Origin: Picochlorum sp. 'celeri'
Taxonomy: Eukaryota > Chlorophyta > Trebouxiophyceae
Direction: 5' to 3'
Assembly (NCBI GenBank): GCA_010909725.1
Contig: JAACMV010000014.1
Coordinates: 1,096,501-1,160,500 of the forward strand
Length of the DNA: 64,000 nt
The position numbers and the translations under genes were made by a program. Every line of letters begins with the position of its first letter. Within the stretch, counting starts at the first letter, position 1. Shown in pieces: positions 1 through 10,820 of the stretch. The notes beneath the pieces are model-generated. The model was given only the letters and a program-made list of their open reading frames with translations, had not been told where the DNA came from and searched no databases.

Positions 1-284
1 TTGGATCAGATGTCCTCGTAGAAACGATGCCTTGCATTGGTTTCTAAACTTCTCTTTTAAGGAGAGAGCCACGTGCCGGCACTTCATTCGATCCCAAGAG
101 GTGCGAGAATTTCATCATAGAAATTATACTTTTGTTTTTCCATGCGTTTTATGACATGTCTGGATTGGCAACGTTGGTCAGTCTTTGTCCGAAGAGCTCA
201 TCGTTGCGAATTCGTCGCAGAAGGGCACGCTTCTGAATTCATGATTGTCTGCGTCAGGAGGATTGCTAATTATGTATATTATGC

Positions 285-1560
285 ATGCAGAGACGGATTG
301 CGTACACGTCTGCGGGGGCGATTGCTGGGACATTTGCAGTATATAGGAATGACTTGAAGCAGTTGGAATTCGATGCCGTTAGTTCGTTGGGCCCCCTACT
401 TCGTCTCCTGGATGCAGAGAAGGCTCATGGTGTTGGTATATGGGCGGCATCGAAGGGTTTGTTTCCAAGGGAGACTCGGGAGGATCCCCTGTCACTGTCT
501 GTGTCTGTGTGGGGGAAGACGTTTTCCAACCCTATTGGCTTGGCAGCTGGTTTCGATAAAGATGGGGAGGCTGTGACGGGACTTTTGGATATGGGTTTTG
601 GTTTCGTGGAGATTGGGTCCGTCACGCCGTTGCCCCAGCCGGGGAACCCAAAGCCTAGGTGTTTTCGGTTGAAAGAGTTTGGGTAGGTGTGCATGCATGA
701 GGTGATTCGGTGTTGGGTGTGTGAGTACAACGTTCTTCACGTGAATATGCAGTGCTGTGATTAATAGGTACGGTTTCAATAGTTCTGGTGTGGAGAAAGT
801 GAAGGAAAATCTGGTACGAGCTCGATCTCGAATGACAGGATCTGGGCTGCTCGGGGTTAATTTGGGGAAGAACAAGCTCAGTGACGATGCTGTAGGGGAT
901 TATTCAGTCGGTGTGCGGGAATTAGGTCCATTAGCTGATTATATAGTGATTAATATATCGTCTCCAAACACGCCTGGACTGAGGGCCTTGCAGAGTAGAA
1001 GAGAGCTAGAGACCTTGGTTGCTGCTGTGTTGAAGGAGAGGAATGCAATCATGAAAGGAAAGGATGGGGCGCTTCCCCTTTTAGTGAAAATTGCTCCGGA
1101 TTTGGTTGAAGAGGATTTGGAAGATATCGCAAAGGTGGCACTCAAGTTGGGTGTTGATGGCTTGATTGTCTCCAACACAACAATTGAGCGACCAGGTCCC
1201 ATCCAGCATCATGTGCATGGACAAGAGACTGGGGGCTTGAGTGGGAAGCCTTTATTTACCATGTCAACAGCAGTGTTGTATGAAATGTACAAATTGACGC
1301 GTGGCAAAATTCCTCTCGTTGGAGTCGGAGGAGTCTCCTCAGGAAGAGATGCATACCTCAAAATTCGTGCTGGAGCATCTCTTGTAGAATTGTATACGGC
1401 TCTGTCGTATCAAGGGCCTTCCGTCGTACCTAATATAAAAAAGGAACTCGCAGAGTGCCTTAGGGCGGATGGATTTGGCTCGATACAGGAGGCGATCGGT
1501 GCGGACCATGCCATTGTTTCAATAGAAGAGAAGAAAAAGAAGAAAAATTTGTTCTGGTAA
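285..1560 (+). CDS. pyrD: Dihydroorotate dehydrogenase, class 2 (mitochondrial type)
   Basis: This enzyme oxidises dihydroorotate to orotate with quinone as acceptor, the fourth step of pyrimidine synthesis, at the inner mitochondrial membrane. Two exons (285-682 and 753-1560, 70-nt intron) give about 401 residues, normal for class 2. The splice restores the family motif [13 protein letters not shown]. Other visible motifs are [54 protein letters not shown], the NTT substrate-binding segment, [10 protein letters not shown] and [10 protein letters not shown]. The N-terminus ([13 protein letters not shown]) looks like the membrane anchor expected in mitochondrial class 2 enzymes. The start is uncertain. 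An upstream ATG at 156 followed by an intron 177-290 would splice in frame and add a short leader in place of the first two residues. The lysine-rich C-terminal tail is unusual. Identity is secure. Confidence 0.95.
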
Positions 1561-1567
1561 GATGAAT

Positions 1568-2736
1568 TTATTGCTCATCACGCTCCAATGGTTTAAACCC
1601 TTCAAATACGTCATCTTGGCTCCAAAATTCTCCTTCAGAAAGCTTTGAATCCTTGACAAAATTTCTCCAAGCAGCTTCCATTTCAGGTGTCATTGCCAAG
1701 CTATCATCATCTTCTCGATCTTCTGGCTGACTCTCGCCGATTTGACGCACAGCGTTGAACACAGAAGCATCTACACCTTCTTGGTCACCTGAACCTAGCA
1801 TCTGCGTGAACCTTTGCCTTTGAGACTCTCTCTTCCTCCTGGATATTCCATCTTGCCGACGCAATTCCTCAAGCTCTTGTTCCTTTTTCAACTTGCGCAC
1901 ATGCTACAGGCAAAACCAAACGTGTCCTGAGATGCACATGCCAAAGCAATCAGCAATATCAAATGCATACCTGTACTCTGAGAAGCCCTAGAATGATCAT
2001 GGCGCCGAATGACGTGAGAATCGTATTGAACAGAATAGGCTGTCTCTCCCCTGCTCGGACACCAATAGCAGTCAGTAACAGCATCAAACAATACTCGAGA
2101 ACACATCAACGTACGATACTGTACAATTGTAGTCTGTGCACGATTAGCTTTCACGAAAGTTTCCTCCCGTACACCTACTGCATATTCGTGCAATTTTGAT
2201 GTGTAGTGTTGAACCTCTTTTTTCAGGGCAACTGACACTGATTCTTTCCCACCCATCTCCACCAACGGCCCTCCAACAGTTTCATCGGGTTGCTTCCCTT
2301 TCGTTTGTACAGGCACTTTTTTCATAGCATCGCCTATGGCACGAGAACGTGTTCGCATATACGAGAAAGCAGCCTTCATAGAAGACTGTCTGAATTCCTG
2401 CAACTGCGACAGGTGTTTCAACACGCCCTCCCGCAGAGCAGCACGGTTGCCCTGTGCGTCTGTGGGCGACGCTGTCTCTTGGATCGTGTCTCTCTCACCC
2501 ACCTCGGGACGAGTCCTGCCATCCTCGACATCCTCCGGCTGTTCGTGCAACTGCCCTGCCAAAGGAGCCTCAACAGAACCATGGATTCCCTCCTCCTCCC
2601 CCTGAATAACCACACCTGACTCAAAAAACGATTCTAATCTGTATAGATCATCATTCTTAACCGCTCGTGGCCTATGCAAGGGCATTGCTCTTGCAACCGC
2701 AACAATTGGCTTGAGCGTAACCAACTGAAAGGCCAT
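1568..2736 (-). CDS. Unknown protein with one C-terminal-half membrane helix
   Basis: I do not recognise this family. Three exons on the minus strand (2736-2115, 2050-1971, 1903-1568; introns of 64 and 67 nt) join in frame to 345 residues. The short middle exon supplies a hydrophobic helix (about residues 210-232, including FGAMIILGLL), which is destroyed if the introns are read through. That is good evidence for this model. The helix is followed at once by a basic, helical segment rich in K, R and E (HVRKLKKEQELEELRRQ), then an acidic tail. The N-terminal half is polar and charged with scattered Ala/Lys. The N-terminus could be an organelle-targeting sequence, but this is only inference. It ends 8 bases past the convergent DHODH stop. 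Confidence 0.7.
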
Positions 2737-3105
2737 CGTATTACACTGACTGATTCCTCACTCACCGATGCACCCATAAATAAAATTTGTATCTACAGAT
2801 GGCCTTGTATCGATCAATCATCTATGCATCCCCACAAAATCCAAGAACTGATGAGAACAACGAATTACTTTGGACTCACTGGAAAACGACGCCCCTCTGT
2901 CTTGTTCCAGCAGACATGTGGGCCTGCGTGGGTAAAAATTCATGTATACAGATGAGCAGAGAACGGAGCATGAGGGCGGGTTTGAACTGGTATAGGTGAC
3001 TCAGGTTGACTGGACGAGTCAAGCAGTTGGCAAGACACAGGACTTCAACCTTGTCTATGCGATTGGGCGGTCCATTACCTTACTACAATATATATACTAT
3101 AGAAG
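2737..3105. promoter_or_regulatory. Divergent intergenic region between unknown membrane protein gene and TBCE
   Basis: These 369 bases separate two genes transcribed away from each other and so should hold both promoters. A TATA-like run (atatatatactat) lies just upstream of the TBCE start, at about 3089-3101. I see no other gene or repeat here. Confidence 0.4.
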
Positions 3106-4876
3106 ATGCAGTCTCATGGTGAATGGGTGGAGAGCATCCAGCAAGGGAGAGAAGAAGCTAGTGCTGCTTGGGCAGTTCCTGGTTCTCGCATCTGTATCGG
3201 CAGATACAGGTGTACTGTGCGATATGTGGGTTCTATTGAAGGTCAAAAAGGCCTTTGGGTGGGGATCGAATGGGACGACGTGTCCAGAGGTAAACATGAT
3301 GGGACCCATAAGGGGAAGAGATATTTCTCTTGTCGGAGGCAGGGTGATGCTTGTGCTACGTTTGTGAGGTACGCAAAGTTACGGGAGCACGACGTTGCTT
3401 TCGGAAAGTCTCTCGAAGAGGCTATTAGTGAGAGATACAAGACCGTGGAGCCATCTGTGAGGGAGGTTGTCGGCGCTGAGGAAGCTGCATTGACAGCACA
3501 GTGTGACGGTTCATTGACCCAAGCTGGGTTGAGTGGGATGATGATTTCGGGGCTGGTGCGTGATATATCCATGTGGTTTCAGTTGAAACAGGTGTGTTCA
3601 TGAGTATGAATATGTCTTCTTCCAGGCAGTGACACCACTTGTCAAGAGCTTTATGAGAAATGTCAGGAGTCTAGACTTGTCTGATAATCTCATCTCGTCC
3701 TGGCGCGATGTAGTCACCCTCGTATCTTCGCTTCAAAACCTAAAAGTTTTGGATCTAAGTAAGAATATGTTCGATTTTACCGAGATCGAGGGAGGTCCGT
3801 GCAACAACTTGGAGACACTTGTTCTCAACAACTGTGTGGTTGAGAACTCCAAGGCATTGGAATACATTGATGCCGTGTTTCCCAAACTAAAGGAGCTTTA
3901 TGTGTACAATAACAATGTATTCTCTGGTATACCCACTGATGTACCCGGGAGTACATGGACGTTTAGTGAACTGGACCTTGTTGACATTGGAGGCAACACC
4001 ATAGAGTCTTGGTCAACCATTGCACAATCTTTCGGGCATCTGCCAAATCTACGATCTCTTCTAGTGGAGAATAATAAAATTCAATCTATTGATATTCAGT
4101 CCATGATGGACAAGGGATATTTTCCCAGCCTGGAGCATTTGAATGTCGGAGGCAATTGCATTTCTAATTGGGAATCCATTCAACAACTATCTTGTTTGCG
4201 TTCGCTCACAGAACTGCGTTTTTCACGGAATCCATTATGCAAAGATGATGCATTAAGAGATAGAATTCAGATGATTGGCAGAATCAAAAGCCTGAAATGG
4301 GTCAATGGGAGTGATATATCCCATGCGGAGAGGAGAGACAGTGAACTTGCATTTCTGAGAAGGCTAGATAGTTTCGTACCTACCAAGACAAATCTCGACT
4401 CTCTTTTAGAAACCCGTATACAATATTTAGAGAACCAGTACCATGTCGAACGCAATTCGTCCGGGCGAGTAGGGGGACCCACATCACTTGGATCTGGGAT
4501 GATCCACATCAGACTATCATGTGGTTCCAAGTTGGTTGAGAAACGAGTTCCCCGTTCACTCACGGTGAACAAATTCAAGATGGTTGTGCAAAAGCTGACA
4601 GGGGTGAAAGCACAAGATCAGGTCCTAATCCTATGCCGAGAATCCGACAGTTCACCTGCAGCTGCAGAGGTTATTAGTTCAGAGGGTACACGGGAACTTT
4701 CCTTCTTCTCTGCTGTGAATGGAGGTGATTGGCACATTCGAGTTGAAAAGGGGGATACACAGTCTCAATTGACCTTGATATCTGAACAAGAGGCGAGAAT
4801 GCAGACCCAAGAAGAGGATATGGCGGTCATCAGAGCAGAAGAGAAGAGACTCATGAAAACTCGGCATGACAACTGA
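3106..4876 (+). CDS. TBCE: Tubulin-folding cofactor E (CAP-Gly, LRR, ubiquitin-like)
   Basis: TBCE is the cytosolic chaperone that binds alpha-tubulin and, with cofactors C and D, assembles tubulin dimers. The order of domains fits. A CAP-Gly domain (about residues 25-95) carries GLWVGIEWDD and a GKHDGT version of the tubulin-tail binding motif. Leucine-rich repeats run from about 155 to 360 (VRSLDLSDN, LKVLDLSKN, LRSLLVENN, LEHLNVGGN), and a C-terminal ubiquitin-like domain ends near FFSAVNGGDWHIRV. I place the intron at 3556-3625 (70 nt, donor GTGCGT), which gives 566 residues. A 34-nt intron from 3592 would also keep frame but is far shorter than any other in the window. The gene is followed closely by a metallophosphoesterase on the same strand. 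Confidence 0.93.
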
Positions 4877-4940
4877 TCGCTCCATGTGGTGCTATCAATG
4901 CACAATGCAATATATTTAATTGAATTTAATTCATTCAGAT

Positions 4941-6383
4941 ATGTATACGGTGTCAGGATCCTGTCTGTCTGCACCAGGGTTCACGAGAGCTAATCCTCCA
5001 ATACGGAAATTCGCCTCAATAATGGCCAAAGCTTCCCCAACATTGGATGATTTTGGAAATGAAAAGTCTAATTCTTTCAATATATCCATTCTAGGGGACC
5101 TTCACTTGCCTAATGCGCCAGGGGAGTTGGACCATTTCCACCAAGCTCGCGAGCAGCTCTTAGCTGCTGCTGCTCCAGATTGTGATGAGGCCCGTGTGGT
5201 GCAACTTGGTGATCTGGGAAGCTATGAGAAAGGATGGCCTGGATCCAATGAATGCTTCGATCTTGCCAAGCAATATCTTGACTCTTTTGGCATCCCAGTT
5301 GGCCTGATTCTTGGCAACCATGATTTAGAAGGCGATGAGTTCGAGACAGATGCGGACAATTTGGATGCTTGGAAGGCAAAGTTTGCACAGAATCACTATT
5401 GGTCATCCAAGATTGGGAAGGTGACATTTGTAGGGCTGTCGACGGTGAGATTTAGGTCAAATGTCCACTCTGTTCATGAAGTGCACATTGATGATGAGCA
5501 GATTCAATTTCTAGAGGACACACTTGAAGAGGCACAGGGAGGGCCAGTGGTGATGTTTAGCCATGCTCCAATACTTGGATCCGGCTTGAAAGCTGTCCAA
5601 GCGGTTCACGTGAAAAATAGATGTGCTTGGCTGAATCACAGCAGCAATGCAGACTATTTCATTTCTCTTGTCAGGAGGTATCCCAACATAAAGCTGTGGT
5701 TCTCGGGCCATTTCCACCTGTCCCAGAGTTACCCTGACAGTATATCAATCGTCGGAGGATCAGCGTTTGTCTTGTCTGGAGTTATTGGAGATCGTTTCTC
5801 TCGTGATGGCCATCGACATTCTCGCGTCCTCCGCGGTAATCTTGAGGGTTTTGAGCTGTTGACAATGGATCACGACACTGGAGAAACTCGACTTGATTTG
5901 AAAGGTTCTTGGGACACGATGGATGTTCCAGAGTATTTGACTCCCGAGGAGGAACTCTTGTGTGATCCATCAGCAGGATGGCTCTGCAGTAAGGTAGACT
6001 GCAGCATTCCATCACCTGGTGAAAACTCTGATACTGGCACCCAGTGGTTCAACTCTGGGCCAACATCAATGCTTTCATTGCAAGATGGCATACTAGTAGA
6101 GTACGATGCAATATGTATGGCACCTATTGGGGCCGTTTTCCTTGAAGTGCCAGACAACTGTTTCATACGATTGGTAGATGAATCTGGAGCACCAGTTGAC
6201 ACTGTCAATACCGATGGGTCGGCCTCTGTCAGAGTCGAGATGGTAGATTCTGATGCCAATCAGGTTCTCGAGTACGTAGAAAGAAATTCTGAGGGAAAAT
6301 TCTATCAGATTTTCCAGCCAAATAAATGGGTGATCAGGAAGCAAAAGGAGGCAGCTGCAAAAACTGAAATGGCCACCGCATGA
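4941..6383 (+). CDS. Calcineurin-like metallophosphoesterase
   Basis: This is a dimetal phosphoesterase of the calcineurin superfamily, 480 residues, no intron. The metal-binding motifs appear in the right order: GDLH (near residue 52), GDLGSY (near 90), GNHD (near 127), SHAP (near 209) and GHFH (near 255). About 200 residues follow the catalytic domain with no domain I can name. The first 30-35 residues before the domain are poor in acidic residues and contain R and K (TRANPPIRKFASIMAKAS), so an organelle-targeting peptide is possible. The substrate cannot be read from sequence. The gene sits 64 bases downstream of TBCE and converges with the cyclophilin gene. Confidence 0.85.
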   Translation: MYTVSGSCLSAPGFTRANPPIRKFASIMAKASPTLDDFGNEKSNSFNISILGDLHLPNAPGELDHFHQAREQLLAAAAPDCDEARVVQLGDLGSYEKGWPGSNECFDLAKQYLDSFGIPVGLILGNHDLEGDEFETDADNLDAWKAKFAQNHYWSSKIGKVTFVGLSTVRFRSNVHSVHEVHIDDEQIQFLEDTLEEAQGGPVVMFSHAPILGSGLKAVQAVHVKNRCAWLNHSSNADYFISLVRRYPNIKLWFSGHFHLSQSYPDSISIVGGSAFVLSGVIGDRFSRDGHRHSRVLRGNLEGFELLTMDHDTGETRLDLKGSWDTMDVPEYLTPEEELLCDPSAGWLCSKVDCSIPSPGENSDTGTQWFNSGPTSMLSLQDGILVEYDAICMAPIGAVFLEVPDNCFIRLVDESGAPVDTVNTDGSASVRVEMVDSDANQVLEYVERNSEGKFYQIFQPNKWVIRKQKEAAAKTEMATA

Positions 6384-6417
6384 TACACATGGTTATTTGT
6401 TACATGAGAGGATGCAG

Positions 6418-6903
6418 TCATCCTGCCAGAGGATTCGCGTGAATTGTCACCGAATTCAATTGAATGTCTTCGAGAGGCCTATCCCCTTGTCCAGTGGGCA
6501 CTCGCTCCATCCGGTCTAACGTATCCAAGCCATCAATCACATGACCAAACACTGTATACTTGCCGTTCAAGTGGCTATGAGCCTTGTAGGTTATAAAAAA
6601 CTGAGAACCATTCGTATTCGGCCCTGAATTGGCCATTGAAACTATACCTCGCTTTGAATGCTTCAAGGAAGACACAATCTCGTCTTCAAACTTGCCACTC
6701 TCATACACACTCTTGCCTCCCTTGCCTATTCCAGTGGGGTCACCACCCTGAATCATAAATCCTTTGATATTTCTATGGAAAATGGTCTCATCGTAATAAT
6801 TCGAGGCACAGAGAGCCAGGAAATTGTTCGCTGTCTTGGGCACTTGTTCGCAAAAGACTTCAATCTTTACATCCCCAAGGCTAGTATGCAGCGTTACAGA
6901 CAT
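6418..6903 (-). CDS. PPIL3: Cyclophilin-type peptidyl-prolyl isomerase, PPIL3-like
   Basis: A single-domain cyclophilin of 161 residues that isomerises proline peptide bonds. The catalytic core is present: FHRNIKGFMIQGGDPTG, GSQFFIT and the HLNGKYTVFGHV segment. The short N-terminus (MSVTLHTSLGDVKIEVF) and overall length match PPIL3/cyclophilin J, which is spliceosome-associated in other eukaryotes. I start at this Met because it aligns with the family; an in-frame ATG nine codons upstream is less likely. No intron and no targeting sequence, so it is probably nuclear or cytosolic. It converges with the metallophosphoesterase, 34 bases away. Confidence 0.92.
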   Translation of the reverse strand: MSVTLHTSLGDVKIEVFCEQVPKTANNFLALCASNYYDETIFHRNIKGFMIQGGDPTGIGKGGKSVYESGKFEDEIVSSLKHSKRGIVSMANSGPNTNGSQFFITYKAHSHLNGKYTVFGHVIDGLDTLDRMERVPTGQGDRPLEDIQLNSVTIHANPLAG

Positions 6904-7211
6904 GATAACATTATCAAATCTATAATCCAAGTTATCATTTCAACGAGCAATGAGGTCGCATTGTTCGATACACATCTGGGGACTCTTTAAAAAAGAAAAA
7001 GAAACGTTGTCCGCGGCTTGCAAGCCAATGCGACGATCATCTCATGAATGTACATTGGCGAGCCACTGCCTTTGAATACAAATCTTTGAATACAAATTAC
7101 AGTATTTAGTCCTGATAGGTGGCAGATCTAGACACATTCTCCGACTGCGGAATAGGGTCGCCGATCTTTCGTTTTGGTATCGTTTGTGGTGACACGTGGC
7201 TATAGATCAAC

Positions 7212-8619
7212 ATGCACGGTGCTCTCCGAAGACTGGCAGTGGAATGCTCCAAGAAAAGGGGCGTCAAGAAGGCATACGACAGCATCCTGACGAGGGGCTA
7301 TGCTGGACAGGATTTGGCTCCAGCTCAGACTGCGCTGCAACAAGAGGTAGGGTTTTCTCGTGCACAAGGGGTATTCCGTGCTGGACATCAAGTGTTGTCT
7401 ATGATACATGCAGTTTATTGATCGAGAGGAACGATATGGGGCACATAACTACGCCCCCCTCCCTGTTGTGTTGAATAAGGGAGAGAGGATTTACATGTGG
7501 GATGTGGATGGCAAGAGGTACTTTGACTTCTTGTCGGGATACTCTGCTGTGAATCAAGGGCACTGCCACCCAAAGATTATTAAGGCGATGACAGAGCAGG
7601 CTTCGAAGTTGACACTGACCTCGAGGGCATTTTTCAATGACGCACTCGGGGAATTTGAGGAGTATATTACAAATCTCCTTGGCTACGACAAGGTTCTAGC
7701 GATGAACACAGGGGTCGAAGGTGGGGAGACTGCAATAAAGCTGGCGCGAAGGTGGGGTTACGATGTCAAAGGGGTTCCGAAGAATGAGGCAAAGATTCTG
7801 TTTGCGACAAACAACTTTTGGGGAAGAACCACCTCTGCCATTTCGTCATCTACTGATCCTGAATCCTACTCTGGATTCGGCCCATTCATGCCTGGATTCG
7901 AGATTATTCCATATAATGATGTCTCAGCTTTGACAGCGAAACTTGAGGCGGATCCCAACATTGTTGCATACATGGTGGAGCCAATTCAGGGGGAAGCAGG
8001 AGTGATTGTACCTGAGGATGGGTACTTGAAGCAGTGTAAAGAGGTGCTCACAAAGCATAACGCGCTTTTGATCGCTGACGAGGTTCAAACAGGTCTAGGA
8101 AGAACAGGTAAGATGCTCTGCTCTGAATGGGATGACACCAAGCCTGATATCTTGGTGCTGGGTAAAGCACTGAGTGGCGGTGCCATGCCAGTCTCAGCAG
8201 TGCTCTGTAGAGACGAAATCATGTTGACAATTGGCAGGGGACAGCATGGATCTACATTTGGGGGCAATCCTGTGGCTGCCAAGGTTGGCCAAGCGGCCCT
8301 CCAGGTCCTCGTGGATGAAAAGTTGCCCGAAAATGCTGCTGCCCTGGGTCCAAAGTTTAGGGATGCCTTGTCATCCATTGACAGCCCACTGATCCAGACA
8401 GTAAGGGGTCGAGGCTTGCTCAATGCCATTGTCGTAGATGATTCCAAGGGAGTGACAGCAGGACAGTTGTGCACAGAATTGATGAAAAGGGGCGTGCTGT
8501 GCAAACCAACCCACCAAAATATTATCCGTCTGGCACCACCCTTGGTGATCACTGAAGCAGAGTTGGCAGAAGCAACAGCCATCATTCAAAGCACCGTTTT
8601 GGACATGACTCCGCAGTAG
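7212..8619 (+). CDS. OAT: Ornithine aminotransferase
   Basis: A PLP-dependent class III aminotransferase that transfers the delta-amino group of ornithine to 2-oxoglutarate, giving glutamate semialdehyde. Exons 7212-7346 and 7414-8619 (67-nt intron) give 446 residues. The splice gives [23 protein letters not shown], typical of OAT rather than other class III enzymes. Also visible are [42 protein letters not shown] and LGKALSGG, whose lysine (near residue 297) binds PLP, then [11 protein letters not shown]. The basic N-terminus ([20 protein letters not shown]) suggests mitochondrial import. In plants and animals OAT links arginine and proline metabolism in mitochondria. Confidence 0.96.
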
Positions 8620-8889
8620 TGCTCTCGATATATTTCTCATAGCCGATGTTTACTTTCTTGAGTGGGCTGCTCTGTCGAAAATTTTCTTCAAAAGGGTTTT
8701 GGTTTTTTTTCATTTGTAGCGACATACATAAAGATGACATTTCCCACCCAATGCACTCTTCGACCGATGACTTGATGTCTCGTCCCATCGGTTGTTGTTA
8801 CGCGAGTTTCATTCACGAAACCACAACAATTGGAGCTCCTATTCCACTAAAAAAACGATTCGTTGTGCTTGATCGATCAAACCATAATA

Positions 8890-9980
8890 ATGACGGCCGT
8901 TATCCAGCCAGCGGTGGCTTTTGTAACAGATTTGCTCAAAACGAGCGCAAAGCTTTCTCACGTCGGCGATGTACCAGGTTTGCTGACAAAGGTCCCATAC
9001 CCGGTGTTGCTCACCGGACATTGCCTTGCAGTTTCTGGATTATCAAAGGACTCATCATCCGGGCGACTGTTGAGCTTTGTTGTGGTGCGTTGGATGTCGT
9101 ACTTGGTGTCGGAGAATTCGCTCGTTTGCCTCTTATTCCTCGAGAATACAGAGGGTGCGATGAAGATCATATGTTAATTAATGGCACATTGTGACCGCAG
9201 GGTTTCATGCTGGCCTTTGGTGGCAACTTGCTCTCTTGTTTCTTCTTGGGAACCCAGGGGTCCAGCATCCTCTTCTCAAGCAACCAGGCCTTGTTGATTT
9301 GGACCGCCAGTTGGTGGTTGGTGAATCACAATCCAATTCCTGTGATTGACGATTTGTTCGACCTTCAGATTGTGGGTGTTCTCGCGAGGGTAGGTGTTAT
9401 GAATGCGTGATGTCTTGTTCCAACCAGGTTGAGGCTGATGGTCATGTTTGTGCTGCTGCAGTCCTGTCTTCACATTCTCCGTGCTTTGGGAATCGCAAGC
9501 CAGGTCAATGCTGCCGCTGGGGCGTACCCCGGCGTGATTGCTCCGGCTATTGTTGCTGGGACGCTTGCAGGATGTGGAGGTAAAATGTTGGCTGAAACGG
9601 TAAAGTCAATCAGTGGATTGAAGTCCAAGTTTGAGCTTGCTCATCCAGATTTCCTGCTCAGAAGCTCAGTCGTGAATTCCTGCCTGGTATACCTGCTGGT
9701 TCATGTGCTCAAGGCATTCACCGTTCTCGAAGGCACTGGGCTTTTGATTGTGATTGCAATGCTATACACGCTGACTGATGATCTGGCTGCTCGCGCAGTC
9801 GATGTGTCTGAGCATGTCACCAATGTGGTCACCCTGGTGACCCTGATTGCACCGGCAAGTAATCTGGCCCCTGCAGCGCGCGGAAGAAAGGCTACAACAA
9901 GCTCTGCTGCCGCAACTTCCACCCCAAGAGCACGCTCTGCGAGCGCAAAAAGAACAAGAGCCAGGACACCACGAAGATGA
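8890..9980 (+). CDS. TRIC-like trimeric intracellular cation channel
   Basis: A multi-pass membrane protein, about 300 residues, in three exons all in phase 0 (8890-9084, 9201-9389, 9462-9980). The segments GFMLAFGGNLLSCFFLG, the following LLIWTASWWLV helix, and YPGVIAPAIVAGTLAGCGGK resemble the TRIC (TMEM38) family, which forms potassium-permeable channels in ER-type membranes. The second intron is best placed at 9390-9461 (72 nt); an earlier acceptor at 9427 breaks the frame. The first intron (9085-9200) is less certain. The C-terminal ~40 residues are rich in Ala, Ser, Thr, Arg (TSSAAATSTPRARSASAKR), a basic tail also common in TRIC proteins. The family call is by motif memory only, and another TM family is possible. 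Confidence 0.6.
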
Positions 9981-10211
9981 TGAAATGGATCAGGTTTGTC
10001 GTCCATTGTGCAACTCTCGCCATGATTCAATCTCACCCCAAATATACGTGGTGTACTGCGGTACACGTGTGTCGAGGATGAGTCAATCATGGCAAGAAAG
10101 GATGATGCAAATTTTCAAAAAGACTGAAGAACTGTTGACGATGACCAAACCGTGGACTGATTATGACTAAAATGACATTTTACATTTTTGTGTAAAATCG
10201 CAATGATTCAT

Positions 10212-10541
10212 TCATTTCCTCCAGCGACCGGATTTTGCATCTCTCTCCTGCATCTTTTCCGCCGCATCTATTCCAGGCTTGAGAAGAAACGGAATTGCCA
10301 AAACACCAGCTGAGACTCCAATGGCAGCAATGATGATGGCCACAGGTGGTGCCTCCACAGTCCCTGGGGCTGCATCAGCCAAAAACAAGGCCATCTCTGG
10401 CAATGAATGAGATCTTGTGTCGCTGTAATTCCTCTTCCAGTGGCTTTTCGTTCTTCCCATTGATTGGTACGTTGCAAGAGGACCCTTCACCTGCATTCCG
10501 AAACGGGAAACTGAGGGACTAGCCCGTGTTGTGGCCATCAT
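10212..10541 (-). CDS. Small single-helix membrane protein, probably plastid
   Basis: A 109-residue protein. The first ~55 residues lack acidic residues almost completely and are rich in S, T, R and K (MMATTRASPSVSRFGMQVK), as in a chloroplast transit peptide. One hydrophobic helix follows (about residues 67-92, PPVAIIIAAIGVSAGVLAIPFLL) and then a short charged tail (KPGIDAAEKMQERDAKSGRWRK). This layout is common among small nuclear-encoded thylakoid proteins of photosystems and cytochrome b6f, but I cannot match it to one. An ATG one codon later is an equally possible start. Confidence 0.65.
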   Translation of the reverse strand: MMATTRASPSVSRFGMQVKGPLATYQSMGRTKSHWKRNYSDTRSHSLPEMALFLADAAPGTVEAPPVAIIIAAIGVSAGVLAIPFLLKPGIDAAEKMQERDAKSGRWRK

Positions 10542-10820
10542 GTTACTTTTTTGGTACGTAATGTGCAATAATAATATAAATCGCAACCTAATATTGATAA
10601 TGAACTCGTCATCGACGTGGCCTTTGATGACGACAACAGGATTCAGGATACTGCGAAATTCAGGCAGTGGTACTGTGAACCAGTAGAATGAAATTCCTTC
10701 CCAAGCGTGCGAGTCCTCCGGATGGATATCGTACTGAATTCATTGAGTGATCTTTTTCTGTCATGATAGAGACATGGAGGAAGATCTTATCCCGGAATTT
10801 GGAACTCGTGTTTGAAGGCC

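Noticed and set aside
3592..3625. A 34-nt intron in TBCE
   Set aside because: A donor GTGCGT at 3556 gives a 70-nt, phase 0 intron with the same acceptor. This fits all other introns in the window, so the ultrashort intron is not needed.
9390..9427. A 38-nt intron in the TRIC-like gene
   Set aside because: The acceptor at 9427 puts the next exon out of frame. The acceptor at 9461 restores phase 0 and gives a 72-nt intron.
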